From Saprospirales bacterium (GTDB lineage Bacteria; Bacteroidota; Bacteroidia; Chitinophagales; Saprospiraceae): a stretch of 7,665 bases of DNA. Positions within the stretch are counted from its first letter, which is position 1. Each line of letters begins with the position of its first letter. Positions 1 through 7,019 of the stretch are shown here, one piece after another. Under the pieces are notes generated by a model. The model saw nothing but the letters and a program-made list of their open reading frames with translations, ran no database searches and was not told where the DNA came from. The position numbers and the translations under genes were made by a program. Location of the stretch: NCBI GenBank assembly GCA_003559985.1, contig PWJP01000173.1, forward strand, positions 1 through 7,665. Reading direction: 5' to 3'.

Positions 1-2832
1 ACGGGAGAGAACACCTTTACCATTGAGGTTAATACTGAAGGTGTAATAGAAGTTGAGGTCACCGATGATCTGGGTTGTACAGGCACCAATTCGGTCGAAA
101 TAACACTTGCCGATGACCTGGATGTATCCATAATCGGGCCCGAAGAAATTTGTGATGGCCAAACCGCCAACCTCAGCCTGTCCGATGCTTTTGCCGAAGT
201 CGAATGGAGTACCGGAAGCGAGGAAGATTCGATTGCCGTGGACCAACAAGATGAGTATTCAGTGCTTGTGGGCGATGGACGAGGTTGTTTTGGGACAGAT
301 ACTTTTTCACTTGCTGTTAACCCACTTCCCACAGGAGAATTTGAAGTGGCCAGGGAGGGTCTCTGCCCCGGCGAATCAATTGAAATCCTGTTTGATACGG
401 ACGACAATATAACACAATACATCTGGCCCGACAGCAGCGAGGAAAACAACTGGACCGCTGAGGAGCCGGGCCTTTTTCAGCTCACGGTCGTAGATGAAAA
501 CGGCTGTATTGACTCCTTTTCCATAGAGCTGGAAACCTTTCAAGATCCCGAACCTGAAATTGAGGGACCGGAAGAGTTTTGCACAGGGGAATCAATCGAA
601 CTCACCGTCAACGAAACTTTTGAATCCTATGCCTGGTCAAATGGAGAAGAAACACAGACCATCGAAGTTACTGATGGCGGAAATTATTCTGTGGAAGTGA
701 CCGACCAAAATGAATGTACTGGAACTGCAGAATTTGAATTGACAGAAAACCCCCTGCCGGAACCAGTCATTGAGGGAGAATTGGAAGTCTGTGAAGGCGA
801 AGTCAGCGTACTTTCCACTGAGACCCTTTATGAATCATACAACTGGAGTACGGGGGAAACAAGCCCGGAAATCACCGTTTCCGAGTCACAAATGGTCTCC
901 GTCGAAGTGGAGGATGTTAATGGATGCACCAATTCGACTGAAGTGCAATTCACCGTCAATGACCTGCCCGAGATCGAAATTTCGGGGTCCACCACATTTT
1001 GTACCGGATTCTCCACCACCCTTCAAATAGACGATTTTCCTGAAATAGAATGGAGCACAGGTGAGACCACCTCCACCATAACCATTTCCGATGAGGGGGA
1101 GTACAGCGTCACAGTGACCGATGATAATGGTTGCGTTAACGAAACCAGTGTGTTTATTACAGAAGATGAGGAGTTGCAGCCAAACATCGGGGGTGAGCCC
1201 GGGTTTTGCCCCGGAGAATCGACCGTATTGGATGTGGGGGACGGCTTTGTTGATTACGAGTGGAATACGGGAGAAACCGGCAGCTCAATAACGGTTGCTG
1301 ACGCAGGCACCTATTCTGTTACCGTAACCGATGATGACGGTTGTACCGGAAGTGCTTCTGTAGCAGTTCAGCAGTACGATCCTCCCGAACCCGAGATTAC
1401 AGGCACAGGCTTTGTTTGTTTTGAAGAAACCGGTCTGATAGAGGTGGCGGACATCTACGAGAGTTTCCAATGGAGCACAGGTAGTGTAATGTCCGATTCC
1501 GAAGTGGAAGGAGGCGGAATTTATTCCGTTACGGTCACCGACCAAAATAGCTGCACAGGGACTGCGGAATTTGAAGTAACAGAAAATCCGGAGATTATAC
1601 CTTCTATTGAAGGCCCCGAAGAAATCTGCCGGGGAGAATTCGCCTCCATACAGGCTGAACAAGGCTTTGCGGCCTACAGTTGGAGCAGTGGTCAGGGCCA
1701 GGCGGGTATTGGTGTTGGTGAATCGGGAATCTATACAGTCACGGTCACAGATGACAACGGCTGTACAGGTGAGAACAGCTTTGAGCTGACGGTCAATGAA
1801 TTGCCTCTCATCAGTGCAGGACAAGACATGGAGTTAAACTGTGTCACTGAAGAAGTGATAGTCGGAGACCCTGACTTCGACCCGGATGAAGATCTTACTT
1901 TTGAGTGGCTCAATGAGGACCTCACTGAAGTGCTGGCCGAAGGCACTTTATTTGAGACTGAGGAAGAAGGCGTTTACGTTTTCCGGGTCACGGACAACAC
2001 CACCGGCTGCATTTCCACCGAAACCGCACAGGTTACCAGAGATCCGAACGACATCACAGGCTTTGAGGTTGAAGCTTCCGGCCCCTTGTGCTTCGGAGAT
2101 GAAAATGGTTTTATCAATGTTTTGGAGGTCCAGGGGGGAAGTCCGCCAATTAATTACCAGTTGAATGAAATGCAAACACCGGATGGATTATTTGGGCAAT
2201 TGGGACCCGGCGAGTACGAACTTGTAATCACGGATGAAATCGGCTGCGAGGTGGACACCCTGATTTCCTTTGATGAGCCCCCTCAAGTGGTCGTTTCCCT
2301 GGGTGGAGATATTGAAATACAGGTGGGATCCACTACCACAGTAGAGGGTGACGTGAGCATCGGTCCCGACCGCATAGACCTGATCCGCTGGCTCATCAAC
2401 CAAAGCCCGTTTTGCGATCCCTGCGATGAACTGGAAATAGAATTCGAAGAACCCTCCACTGCGACTGTTACTCTAATTGTGACGGACATCAACGGATGTA
2501 CCGCCACCGACCAAATCACAGTCTCCGTCATTTTCAACCGGAATGTATATATTCCAAATGCTTTTTCTCCCAATGAAGACGGGGTAAACGATGCCTTTAT
2601 AGTTTACGGAGAGCAGGACTTGTTTGAAGTAGAAAAACTTAGGGTTTTTGACCGCTGGGGGAACAAAGTTTTTGAAAGAGAAAACATACAACCCAATGAT
2701 CCGGAATCTGGCTGGGACGGTACTTTCCGCGGAGAAAAAATGAATCCGGGTATTTATGTGTATCACCTTAGGGTGCGCTATATTGATGGAGAAGTCAGAG
2801 ATTTCAGCGGGGATGTATTGCTCACCGAATAA
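1..2832 (+). CDS. Large secreted Ig/PKD-like repeat protein with T9SS type B (CHU_C) sorting domain, 5'-truncated
   Basis: The frame is open from base 1 with no start codon, so the gene begins upstream; 943 residues are visible before TAA at 2830-2832. Seen in order: the end of one repeat (1-117), eight complete repeats of 69-73 residues (118-1806), a PKD-like segment (about 1807-2055), a SprB-like repeat (about 2056-2280, Cys-x-Gly-x-x-x-Gly start, GG-S-P-P-I-N-Y centre, VITDEIGC end), another PKD-like segment with a CDPC motif (to about 2532), and a C-terminal domain (2542-2829) with YIPNAFSPNEDGVND, FDRWGNKVFE, GWDGTF and GIYVYHL. That last domain is the CHU_C / gliding-motility-associated type B sorting signal, which directs export across the outer membrane by T9SS and retention at or release from the surface. 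The visible protein is strongly acidic and has no membrane helix. By family analogy it is probably an adhesin or matrix protein; the ligand is unknown. Repeats resemble those of SprB-like gliding adhesins, but orthology to SprB is not claimed. Confidence 0.93.
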   Translation, partial: TGENTFTIEVNTEGVIEVEVTDDLGCTGTNSVEITLADDLDVSIIGPEEICDGQTANLSLSDAFAEVEWSTGSEEDSIAVDQQDEYSVLVGDGRGCFGTDTFSLAVNPLPTGEFEVAREGLCPGESIEILFDTDDNITQYIWPDSSEENNWTAEEPGLFQLTVVDENGCIDSFSIELETFQDPEPEIEGPEEFCTGESIELTVNETFESYAWSNGEETQTIEVTDGGNYSVEVTDQNECTGTAEFELTENPLPEPVIEGELEVCEGEVSVLSTETLYESYNWSTGETSPEITVSESQMVSVEVEDVNGCTNSTEVQFTVNDLPEIEISGSTTFCTGFSTTLQIDDFPEIEWSTGETTSTITISDEGEYSVTVTDDNGCVNETSVFITEDEELQPNIGGEPGFCPGESTVLDVGDGFVDYEWNTGETGSSITVADAGTYSVTVTDDDGCTGSASVAVQQYDPPEPEITGTGFVCFEETGLIEVADIYESFQWSTGSVMSDSEVEGGGIYSVTVTDQNSCTGTAEFEVTENPEIIPSIEGPEEICRGEFASIQAEQGFAAYSWSSGQGQAGIGVGESGIYTVTVTDDNGCTGENSFELTVNELPLISAGQDMELNCVTEEVIVGDPDFDPDEDLTFEWLNEDLTEVLAEGTLFETEEEGVYVFRVTDNTTGCISTETAQVTRDPNDITGFEVEASGPLCFGDENGFINVLEVQGGSPPINYQLNEMQTPDGLFGQLGPGEYELVITDEIGCEVDTLISFDEPPQVVVSLGGDIEIQVGSTTTVEGDVSIGPDRIDLIRWLINQSPFCDPCDELEIEFEEPSTATVTLIVTDINGCTATDQITVSVIFNRNVYIPNAFSPNEDGVNDAFIVYGEQDLFEVEKLRVFDRWGNKVFERENIQPNDPESGWDGTFRGEKMNPGIYVYHLRVRYIDGEVRDFSGDVLLTE
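118..1806 (+). repeat. Eight tandem Ig/PKD-like coding repeats of about 70 codons
   Basis: Repeat units, in frame: 118-330, 331-549, 550-759, 760-969, 970-1176, 1177-1386, 1387-1596 and 1597-1806; bases 1-117 are the tail of another. Each carries a Cys near position 11, a W-S-T-G-type motif near 29-32 and a V-T-D-x-x-G-C motif ending near 56. Five of the eight units are exactly 70 codons. The second complete unit (331-549) is the most diverged: it is longest (73 codons) and has replaced W-S-T-G with W-P-D-S. The two Cys are about 45 residues apart in every unit, which fits one disulfide per Ig-like beta-sandwich. The disulfide is inferred; the spacing is seen. The units have drifted at DNA level, although the third and seventh still share recognisable stretches around 700-750 and 1537-1587. 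Confidence 0.9.
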
Positions 2833-2855
2833 AGAGTCTTTCAATCATTTATTAT

Positions 2856-2891
2856 TGGCGGGAATCATGTGAAGGTTTCCGCCATTTTTTT
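2856..2891 (+). terminator. Intrinsic (Rho-independent) terminator of the repeat-protein gene
   Basis: A 9-bp stem is formed by TGGCGGGAA (2856-2864) and TTTCCGCCA (2876-2884), with one G-U wobble and an 11-nt loop. Seven T residues follow at 2885-2891. It lies 23 bp after the stop codon of the upstream gene. The T-run is only on the plus-strand 3' side, so the terminator acts on plus-strand transcription and not on the converging minus-strand gene. Confidence 0.88.
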
Positions 2892-3115
2892 ATCCCAAAG
2901 TGAGTATTTCTTAGAAAGCTGGAGGCAGAACTCCCGGATTAACGCATTTGCACCAATTCCCAGTCCAATGGTAGCAGTTAAGTTAAAGATAAAGGTTTTT
3001 TATACGGCAAATTCTGTAAAATATACTTTGCACCTGTAAATCCCACCTTTCAGAGTTTGATTTTTGTAAATAAATCCCCCTTAAAACAGGTGACCACACA
3101 GTTTTTTCAGCTAAA

Positions 3116-4651
3116 CTACCGCACGATAAATTTTCGCGAAACCGGAGGATTGTCTGCTTCTATCAACCTCAGAATATAAGTACCTGTCGGGAGCATCGAA
3201 GTAGAAATAGTAAATGCATCTTCATTTCCATTCATCGAAAGTACTTTGGTCCCCTGTACGTTGTAAATTTCTACGTGCTTATCGCTATAATGATTGGTTT
3301 TTACTGTCAGCTCGTCACCCGCTACTACCGGATTGGGAAACAGTTTCAAAACAATTTCATCATCCATAACTTCATCTATAGAAACAACAAAATCCAATGG
3401 TTCACCCCAACGCTCATCTGCTGTGCTTGCAAAAACGGGCCTGCGATGGAGGTCATTCAGGTAAAAATACGGACCGCCCAAACCCTCGATAAAATATTTG
3501 CTGTAATAGGATGGATGACCAAGCGGCGCTGAGTAGAAAAGGCAGTTTGGAGAGTTATGGATAAACATATGCTCCTGAAAAAAATGGATTTCTCTTCTGT
3601 CAAAAGCGGAGTTTTCACCTGAGCTGAGATGGTAGTAATTCAACATCATCATATCGTTGCTATCCGTCAATTCTTGCTCGCCCGGGAGCAATGTAGCATA
3701 GGAATAAGGCAATTTCACGTCCAGGTAATTTTCCGGATCCACGACCCACTCGACCGTATCCACCCCGGAACTCTCATAAACCTCTCCCATAGTATTCTGG
3801 TATTGGGAGAACTCTTTCCGCACTGAAAAACTAAGTTTATCTGAAGCAAGATCGTAATCTCTTTCCAAAATTTCGTAACGGATTTCATTTCGAAAATTTT
3901 CAGTAATCATTTCCAAAGTCTCAAGTACATGCAGACTATCTCCTGCCTGGAAAGGGAAAATCTCATTTATTCCGGGTCTGATTTCCTCAACATCATCTGC
4001 AATCTGTGTCAGCCTAAATACGCCCCTCAATGGATTATCGGACTCGGATACATTAAAGGTGACAGATTTAACCAAGCCGGATTCTGCTCCTATTTTTAAC
4101 GTTCTGCCATGCAGGTAGTGATTTGGATTGGGTTCCTGATTCCCTTGATTAAGTACTTGAAAATAAAGTTCCTTAACCATTTCTTCACGTCCGAGAACCA
4201 TCTTTTCTGACTCATCAACTACAGTTGCCACGAGGAATTTGTCATCCGGCAGAAAAGCAACGACCAACGCCTCATCAACATCTCTGTCAATGGGTATTGA
4301 AAAATGGAACTGACTCTCATCATAGATGCTCAAACTACCAGTACCCAGAGGCACTCTAATTAAATTGGCAAACCAGCTTCCACCATCAGCTATCAGGCAA
4401 GGTGGGTCAATATCGTGTGAATAATCATTGATGACCTGGTTATTCAAAGAAAAAACGTCATCCCCATTGAGGGTATCCCTTGTGGCTATTTGAATAGCAA
4501 ATGACTCCCAGGGTTGATTGAAGTATTCAAACTCATACACCCTTATTTTATCGTCTGGGAATGGGTGGTAATCCTGCGACCACAGGGAACTACATCCTGT
4601 GATCACAATAAATGCTGTCAATACTAAGAACAGGGTTAGTGGTTTCATCAT
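3116..4651 (-). CDS. Uncharacterised exported protein with T9SS type A sorting domain
   Basis: 511 residues, ATG at 4651 and TAG at 3116-3118. A second ATG follows at once (MMK), so the start could be one codon later. The N terminus is a signal peptide: Lys3, a hydrophobic stretch at about 5-17, then I-T-G-C with Cys20, which fits a lipobox. Immediately after comes S-S-L-W-S-Q, which resembles the signal peptidase I sites ending in SQ or AQ that are common in this phylum, so the processing enzyme is uncertain. Residues 436-511 form a type A sorting domain: LFPNPV, then VEIYNVQGTKVL, then LPTGTYILRL, and a basic end with RKFIVR. The middle (about 30-430) matches no enzyme family I recognise. 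It contains YFIEGLGGPYF near 386-397, a pattern seen near the end of many uncharacterised proteins of this type. No Shine-Dalgarno is evident, as is usual in the phylum. It converges with the repeat-protein gene and is divergent from the sigma factor gene. No strong terminator was found after its stop. Confidence 0.9.
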   Translation of the reverse strand: MMKPLTLFLVLTAFIVITGCSSLWSQDYHPFPDDKIRVYEFEYFNQPWESFAIQIATRDTLNGDDVFSLNNQVINDYSHDIDPPCLIADGGSWFANLIRVPLGTGSLSIYDESQFHFSIPIDRDVDEALVVAFLPDDKFLVATVVDESEKMVLGREEMVKELYFQVLNQGNQEPNPNHYLHGRTLKIGAESGLVKSVTFNVSESDNPLRGVFRLTQIADDVEEIRPGINEIFPFQAGDSLHVLETLEMITENFRNEIRYEILERDYDLASDKLSFSVRKEFSQYQNTMGEVYESSGVDTVEWVVDPENYLDVKLPYSYATLLPGEQELTDSNDMMMLNYYHLSSGENSAFDRREIHFFQEHMFIHNSPNCLFYSAPLGHPSYYSKYFIEGLGGPYFYLNDLHRRPVFASTADERWGEPLDFVVSIDEVMDDEIVLKLFPNPVVAGDELTVKTNHYSDKHVEIYNVQGTKVLSMNGNEDAFTISTSMLPTGTYILRLIEADNPPVSRKFIVR

Positions 4652-4688
4652 TTGTAACTATTTATTCATCTAAGAGCTTGAAAATTAG

Positions 4689-4702
4689 TTGACTTAAGTC
4701 AA
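4689..4702. promoter_or_regulatory. Perfect 14-bp palindrome (TTGACTTAAGTCAA), possible operator
   Basis: TTGACTTAAGTCAA equals its own reverse complement over all 14 bases; the next flanking pair (G4688/A4703) breaks the symmetry. It overlaps the -7 element at 4700-4707 by three bases and would cover the expected transcription start of the minus-strand gene. Such placement suits a dimeric DNA-binding repressor. It could instead be chance in AT-rich DNA. No regulator gene of a matching class lies in the window. Confidence 0.4.
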
Positions 4703-4707
4703 AGATA
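4700..4707 (-). promoter_or_regulatory. Candidate Bacteroidota -7 promoter element (TATCTTTG) for the T9SS type A protein
   Basis: Read on the minus strand the bases are TATCTTTG, a full match to the TAnnTTTG -7 consensus used by the primary sigma factor in Bacteroidota. It lies about 49 bases upstream of the ATG at 4651, a normal leader length. The -33 TTTG/TTG element is not well placed: the nearest TTG is about five bases further away than the usual 19-21 bp. The match is seen; promoter activity is inferred. Confidence 0.5.
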
Positions 4708-4880
4708 AAAAAAATATTTTTTGCAGGATAACCAATGTAATCTAGCTATTCTGACTCCCTTTGTGTCAGGCATTTTTTATATCGGTCAAAGACTATTTTT
4801 CTCTGTCTGTAAATTTTTTTTTGCGCTTCAGGCAACCATTCGCGTCATCCCTCCATAATACAGGTGGAATTCACAACGCA

Positions 4881-5441
4881 ATGAACAGTCCAGACGCAGA
4901 AAACAAACTGATTGAGGCAGTAAAGGGAGGTTCCCAGGCTGCCTTTGAACAGCTCTACAAAAGGTATAAAACCAACCTTTTCGTAGTGTGTCTGCGCTAC
5001 GCAAAAGACCGTTCAACAGCAGAGGATTATCTGCAGGATACGTTTGTAAAAGTATATAAAAACATAGAGCAATTTGACCCGGACAAGGGGCTGTTTGAAT
5101 TCTGGGCCAGACGTATAGCAATCAATGTTTGCCTCGAGGATATCAGGTCCAAAAAACTCTACACTTTAAGTATTTCCCGAGCTGAACATATGGAATTCAA
5201 TGAGTCGGATGCGCTCAGTAAAATGTCAACAAGAGAATTATTGGACATGATTAAAACCATGCCGGTCGGCTATCGAACGGTTTTCAATCTATACGTAATT
5301 GATGGTTTTTCACACAAGGAAATAGCAGAGCGAATGGGCATTGCTGTGGGAACTTCAAAATCCCAGTTGCTCAAAGCCCGCAAGTATTTGCAAGGTTTAA
5401 TTACAGAACAAGTAAAAGTCCTGAACCAGAATCATGGATAG
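4881..5441 (+). CDS. ECF-type RNA polymerase sigma factor (sigma-70 family)
   Basis: 186 residues, a normal ECF length. Region 2 covers about 21-90: AFEQLYKRYK, then AEDYLQDTFVKVYKNIEQFD, then FEFWARRIAINVCLEDIR, which bind core polymerase and the -10 promoter element. Region 4 covers about 117-172: TMPVGYRTVFNLYVIDGFSH, then KEIAERMGIAVGTSKSQLLK, a helix-turn-helix that reads the -35 element. Region 1 and the long region 3 of housekeeping sigma factors are absent. The frame is open further upstream to a TTG at 4761, but ATG 4881 is the first ATG and lies about 15-20 residues before region 2, as expected. The 40 extra residues look like translated intergenic DNA. An AGGTGG at 4862-4867 is a possible but distant ribosome site. 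The 3' end overlaps the next gene by 8 bp, which predicts co-transcription with its anti-sigma partner. The promoters it recognises cannot be read from sequence; I saw no clear autoregulatory site upstream. Confidence 0.93.
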   Translation: MNSPDAENKLIEAVKGGSQAAFEQLYKRYKTNLFVVCLRYAKDRSTAEDYLQDTFVKVYKNIEQFDPDKGLFEFWARRIAINVCLEDIRSKKLYTLSISRAEHMEFNESDALSKMSTRELLDMIKTMPVGYRTVFNLYVIDGFSHKEIAERMGIAVGTSKSQLLKARKYLQGLITEQVKVLNQNHG

Positions 5442-6969
5442 ATTTGATGAAATATGGCGGAACAGGGTTCAACAGGAGGAAATAGAACCATCTCTCTGGA
5501 ATACTCCTGGTGAGAATGTCTGGAAAGCAGTTGAAAAGGGAGTTTTAATGGAAAAAAGAAGAAGGAGAAAGCCGTTCTTCTTCCTGTTACTGGGTGCTTT
5601 GGCCCTCGGTGCAGGCCTGTTATACATGGGACTCCAGAATGGCGAAATTGCCGAAAAAACAGGTTTGGAAGCTGAAAATGGCGTCACAACGTCGCTACAA
5701 TCGGAGGCATTTGAGGCCGAATCTTCATTTGAATTGACACCCGAAGAAACTGAAGGTACTCTAGATGACAAAGCCTTTGAAACAGGTGAATTAATGACGC
5801 CGAAAACTTCTGATGCCGGGGAGCCCTCTACACCAAATGGAGAAATGGAGGGGGCCATTCCGACAAGCGAATCAACTACAACAACTGCGGAAGAAGTTGC
5901 TTCCGAAATTGACGGCCAGCCTGCTGCAATATCAGAAGAACAAACGGCCGGCCTCCGCGACCAACCTCCTCTTTACCGTGAAAATACAAGTATGCAATCC
6001 ATTGGTGAGTCCTTAATCTCAGCTGATGGAGGCTTTTTATCAAAAAATATTGTAGCAGGAATAACGCCCGGAATCTCAACGCCCGAAAAACTTTTACCCA
6101 GGGAATTGAGACCCTTTTCACTGAGTGAAATCGACAACCTGCAGGAGAGTATTCACCAAAGAATTCTAAGCGAACGGGAAATACAAACAGAAGATCTAAA
6201 ATCATTTGGTGCCGGGCTCCGAACCGGTCTTGCAGTTTGGTCAACCAGTGTCAATTCCACCTATCGCGAGGATTTAGCCGCTTTTGATTTCGATTTTTCC
6301 AAAAGGGACCTGGGTTGGTTCGCAGGCCTTGAGTTATCTTACAAACTGAATTCAAAACTGGACTTCTCAGCCGGATTTATTTACGAACGAGCCACTGGCA
6401 GTTCTCGTCACAACAGTTCTTTAAAATACGGAGTCAGTACTGAAGACCAGGAGAGTCACTCGCACGATTATTCAGAATTGGTGGCAACGCCCTTTGGATT
6501 TGCCAGTGCGGATTTTTCACTCATTAGAAACAGCGAAGTCGAAGGCGATGAAATTGAATTGCTCGCAGATTTTGAATCAGAACACACCATTGAAAACTAC
6601 AGCTTCCCACTGACCCTGAGGTATTTTCCATTGGAAAGAACCGGGAACTTCTCCCCTTTCATTACAGCCGGTGTGGGAATAAACAGATTGAGTGTGGTAC
6701 AAAACACTCTGAAAAAAGTAGATCCAGGACACACAGCCTTTGATTTTAAACCCCTGGAAAGCAATACCAATCTGACTACAGAATTACAACAAACACACAT
6801 AGATGCGCGACTTTCGCTGGGATTGAATGCAAAACTCGGAGGAAACTGGTCCGCAAATCTAAGTATTGAATACATCCGAGGGATGAGCAAAATTTTTGAA
6901 TCCGGTCCGTATTACAGCCGGATAAATCGAGGATGGATAAGTATTAGTGCACAGCGACAACTTTTTTGA
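5434..6969 (+). CDS. Putative dual-membrane-spanning anti-sigma factor (Dma-type): cytoplasmic head, inner-membrane helix, long linker, outer-membrane beta-barrel
   Basis: 511 residues. Residues 1-40 are a short hydrophilic head with helical segments (FDEIWRNRV; IEPSLW; ENVWKAVEKGV), like the sigma-binding heads of Bacteroidota anti-sigma factors. KRRRRK at 41-46 followed by a hydrophobic stretch at about 47-66 gives one inner-membrane helix with the N terminus in the cytoplasm. Residues about 68-255 are rich in Glu, Ser, Thr, Pro and Ala and look disordered. Residues about 256-511 are an amphipathic beta-barrel of roughly eight strands (for example 258-274, 296-306, 309-320, 387-400, 406-421, 454-468, 471-485, 499-511), with the PFITAGVGINRLSV motif typical of OmpA/PorT-like barrels and a C-terminal Phe. 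This order matches the Dma class known from Bacteroides thetaiotaomicron, where Dma1 and its sigma partner Das1 influence vesiculation. The role here is inferred from architecture and from the 8-bp overlap with the ECF sigma gene. There is no cleavable signal peptide, and how the barrel reaches the outer membrane is not obvious. An alternative is an ordinary barrel protein with an uncleaved anchor. Confidence 0.8.
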   Translation: MDRFDEIWRNRVQQEEIEPSLWNTPGENVWKAVEKGVLMEKRRRRKPFFFLLLGALALGAGLLYMGLQNGEIAEKTGLEAENGVTTSLQSEAFEAESSFELTPEETEGTLDDKAFETGELMTPKTSDAGEPSTPNGEMEGAIPTSESTTTTAEEVASEIDGQPAAISEEQTAGLRDQPPLYRENTSMQSIGESLISADGGFLSKNIVAGITPGISTPEKLLPRELRPFSLSEIDNLQESIHQRILSEREIQTEDLKSFGAGLRTGLAVWSTSVNSTYREDLAAFDFDFSKRDLGWFAGLELSYKLNSKLDFSAGFIYERATGSSRHNSSLKYGVSTEDQESHSHDYSELVATPFGFASADFSLIRNSEVEGDEIELLADFESEHTIENYSFPLTLRYFPLERTGNFSPFITAGVGINRLSVVQNTLKKVDPGHTAFDFKPLESNTNLTTELQQTHIDARLSLGLNAKLGGNWSANLSIEYIRGMSKIFESGPYYSRINRGWISISAQRQLF

Positions 6970-7019
6970 CATAGATTAACTCATTTTAAATCAATCATTT
7001 AACCACTAAAAAGTCTATT

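Noticed and set aside
118..1806. CRISPR-like or non-coding tandem array
   Set aside because: Unit length is about 210 bp, the units have diverged at DNA level and all stay in one reading frame; this is a protein repeat.
1285..1824. Long minus-strand open frame of 179 codons inside the repeat-protein gene, and the similar frame at 7286-7645 inside the FAS1 gene
   Set aside because: Both are antisense shadows of strongly supported coding sequence; their translations are low-complexity or unlike any known protein, and no start signals were seen.
3019..3031. Promoter-like TATACTTTG on the plus strand between the two convergent genes
   Set aside because: The spacing within the element is one base too long for TAnnTTTG, there is no -33 element, and no plus-strand gene follows. 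The rest of 2892-3115 shows no gene, tRNA or strong hairpin.
3075..3115. Possible minus-strand terminator after the T9SS type A gene (AAAAC / GTTTT arms around GTGACCAC)
   Set aside because: The stem is short and AT-rich, with no good GC core followed by a T-run on the minus strand.
4698..4792. Direct repeat GTCAAAGA at 4698-4705 and 4785-4792
   Set aside because: Eight bases in AT-rich DNA can recur by chance. The first copy is largely explained by the palindrome and the -7 element, and the second lacks a TAnnTTTG match.
4761..4880. N-terminal extension of the sigma factor from a TTG at 4761
   Set aside because: The 40 extra residues are not sigma-like, the only upstream start is a TTG, and the region is AT-rich intergenic DNA. 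ATG 4881 gives a standard ECF length.
6986..7002. Inverted repeat TTAAAT / ATTTAA before the FAS1 gene
   Set aside because: Six-base A/T-only arms with a 5-bp spacer are too weak for a terminator or a confident operator.
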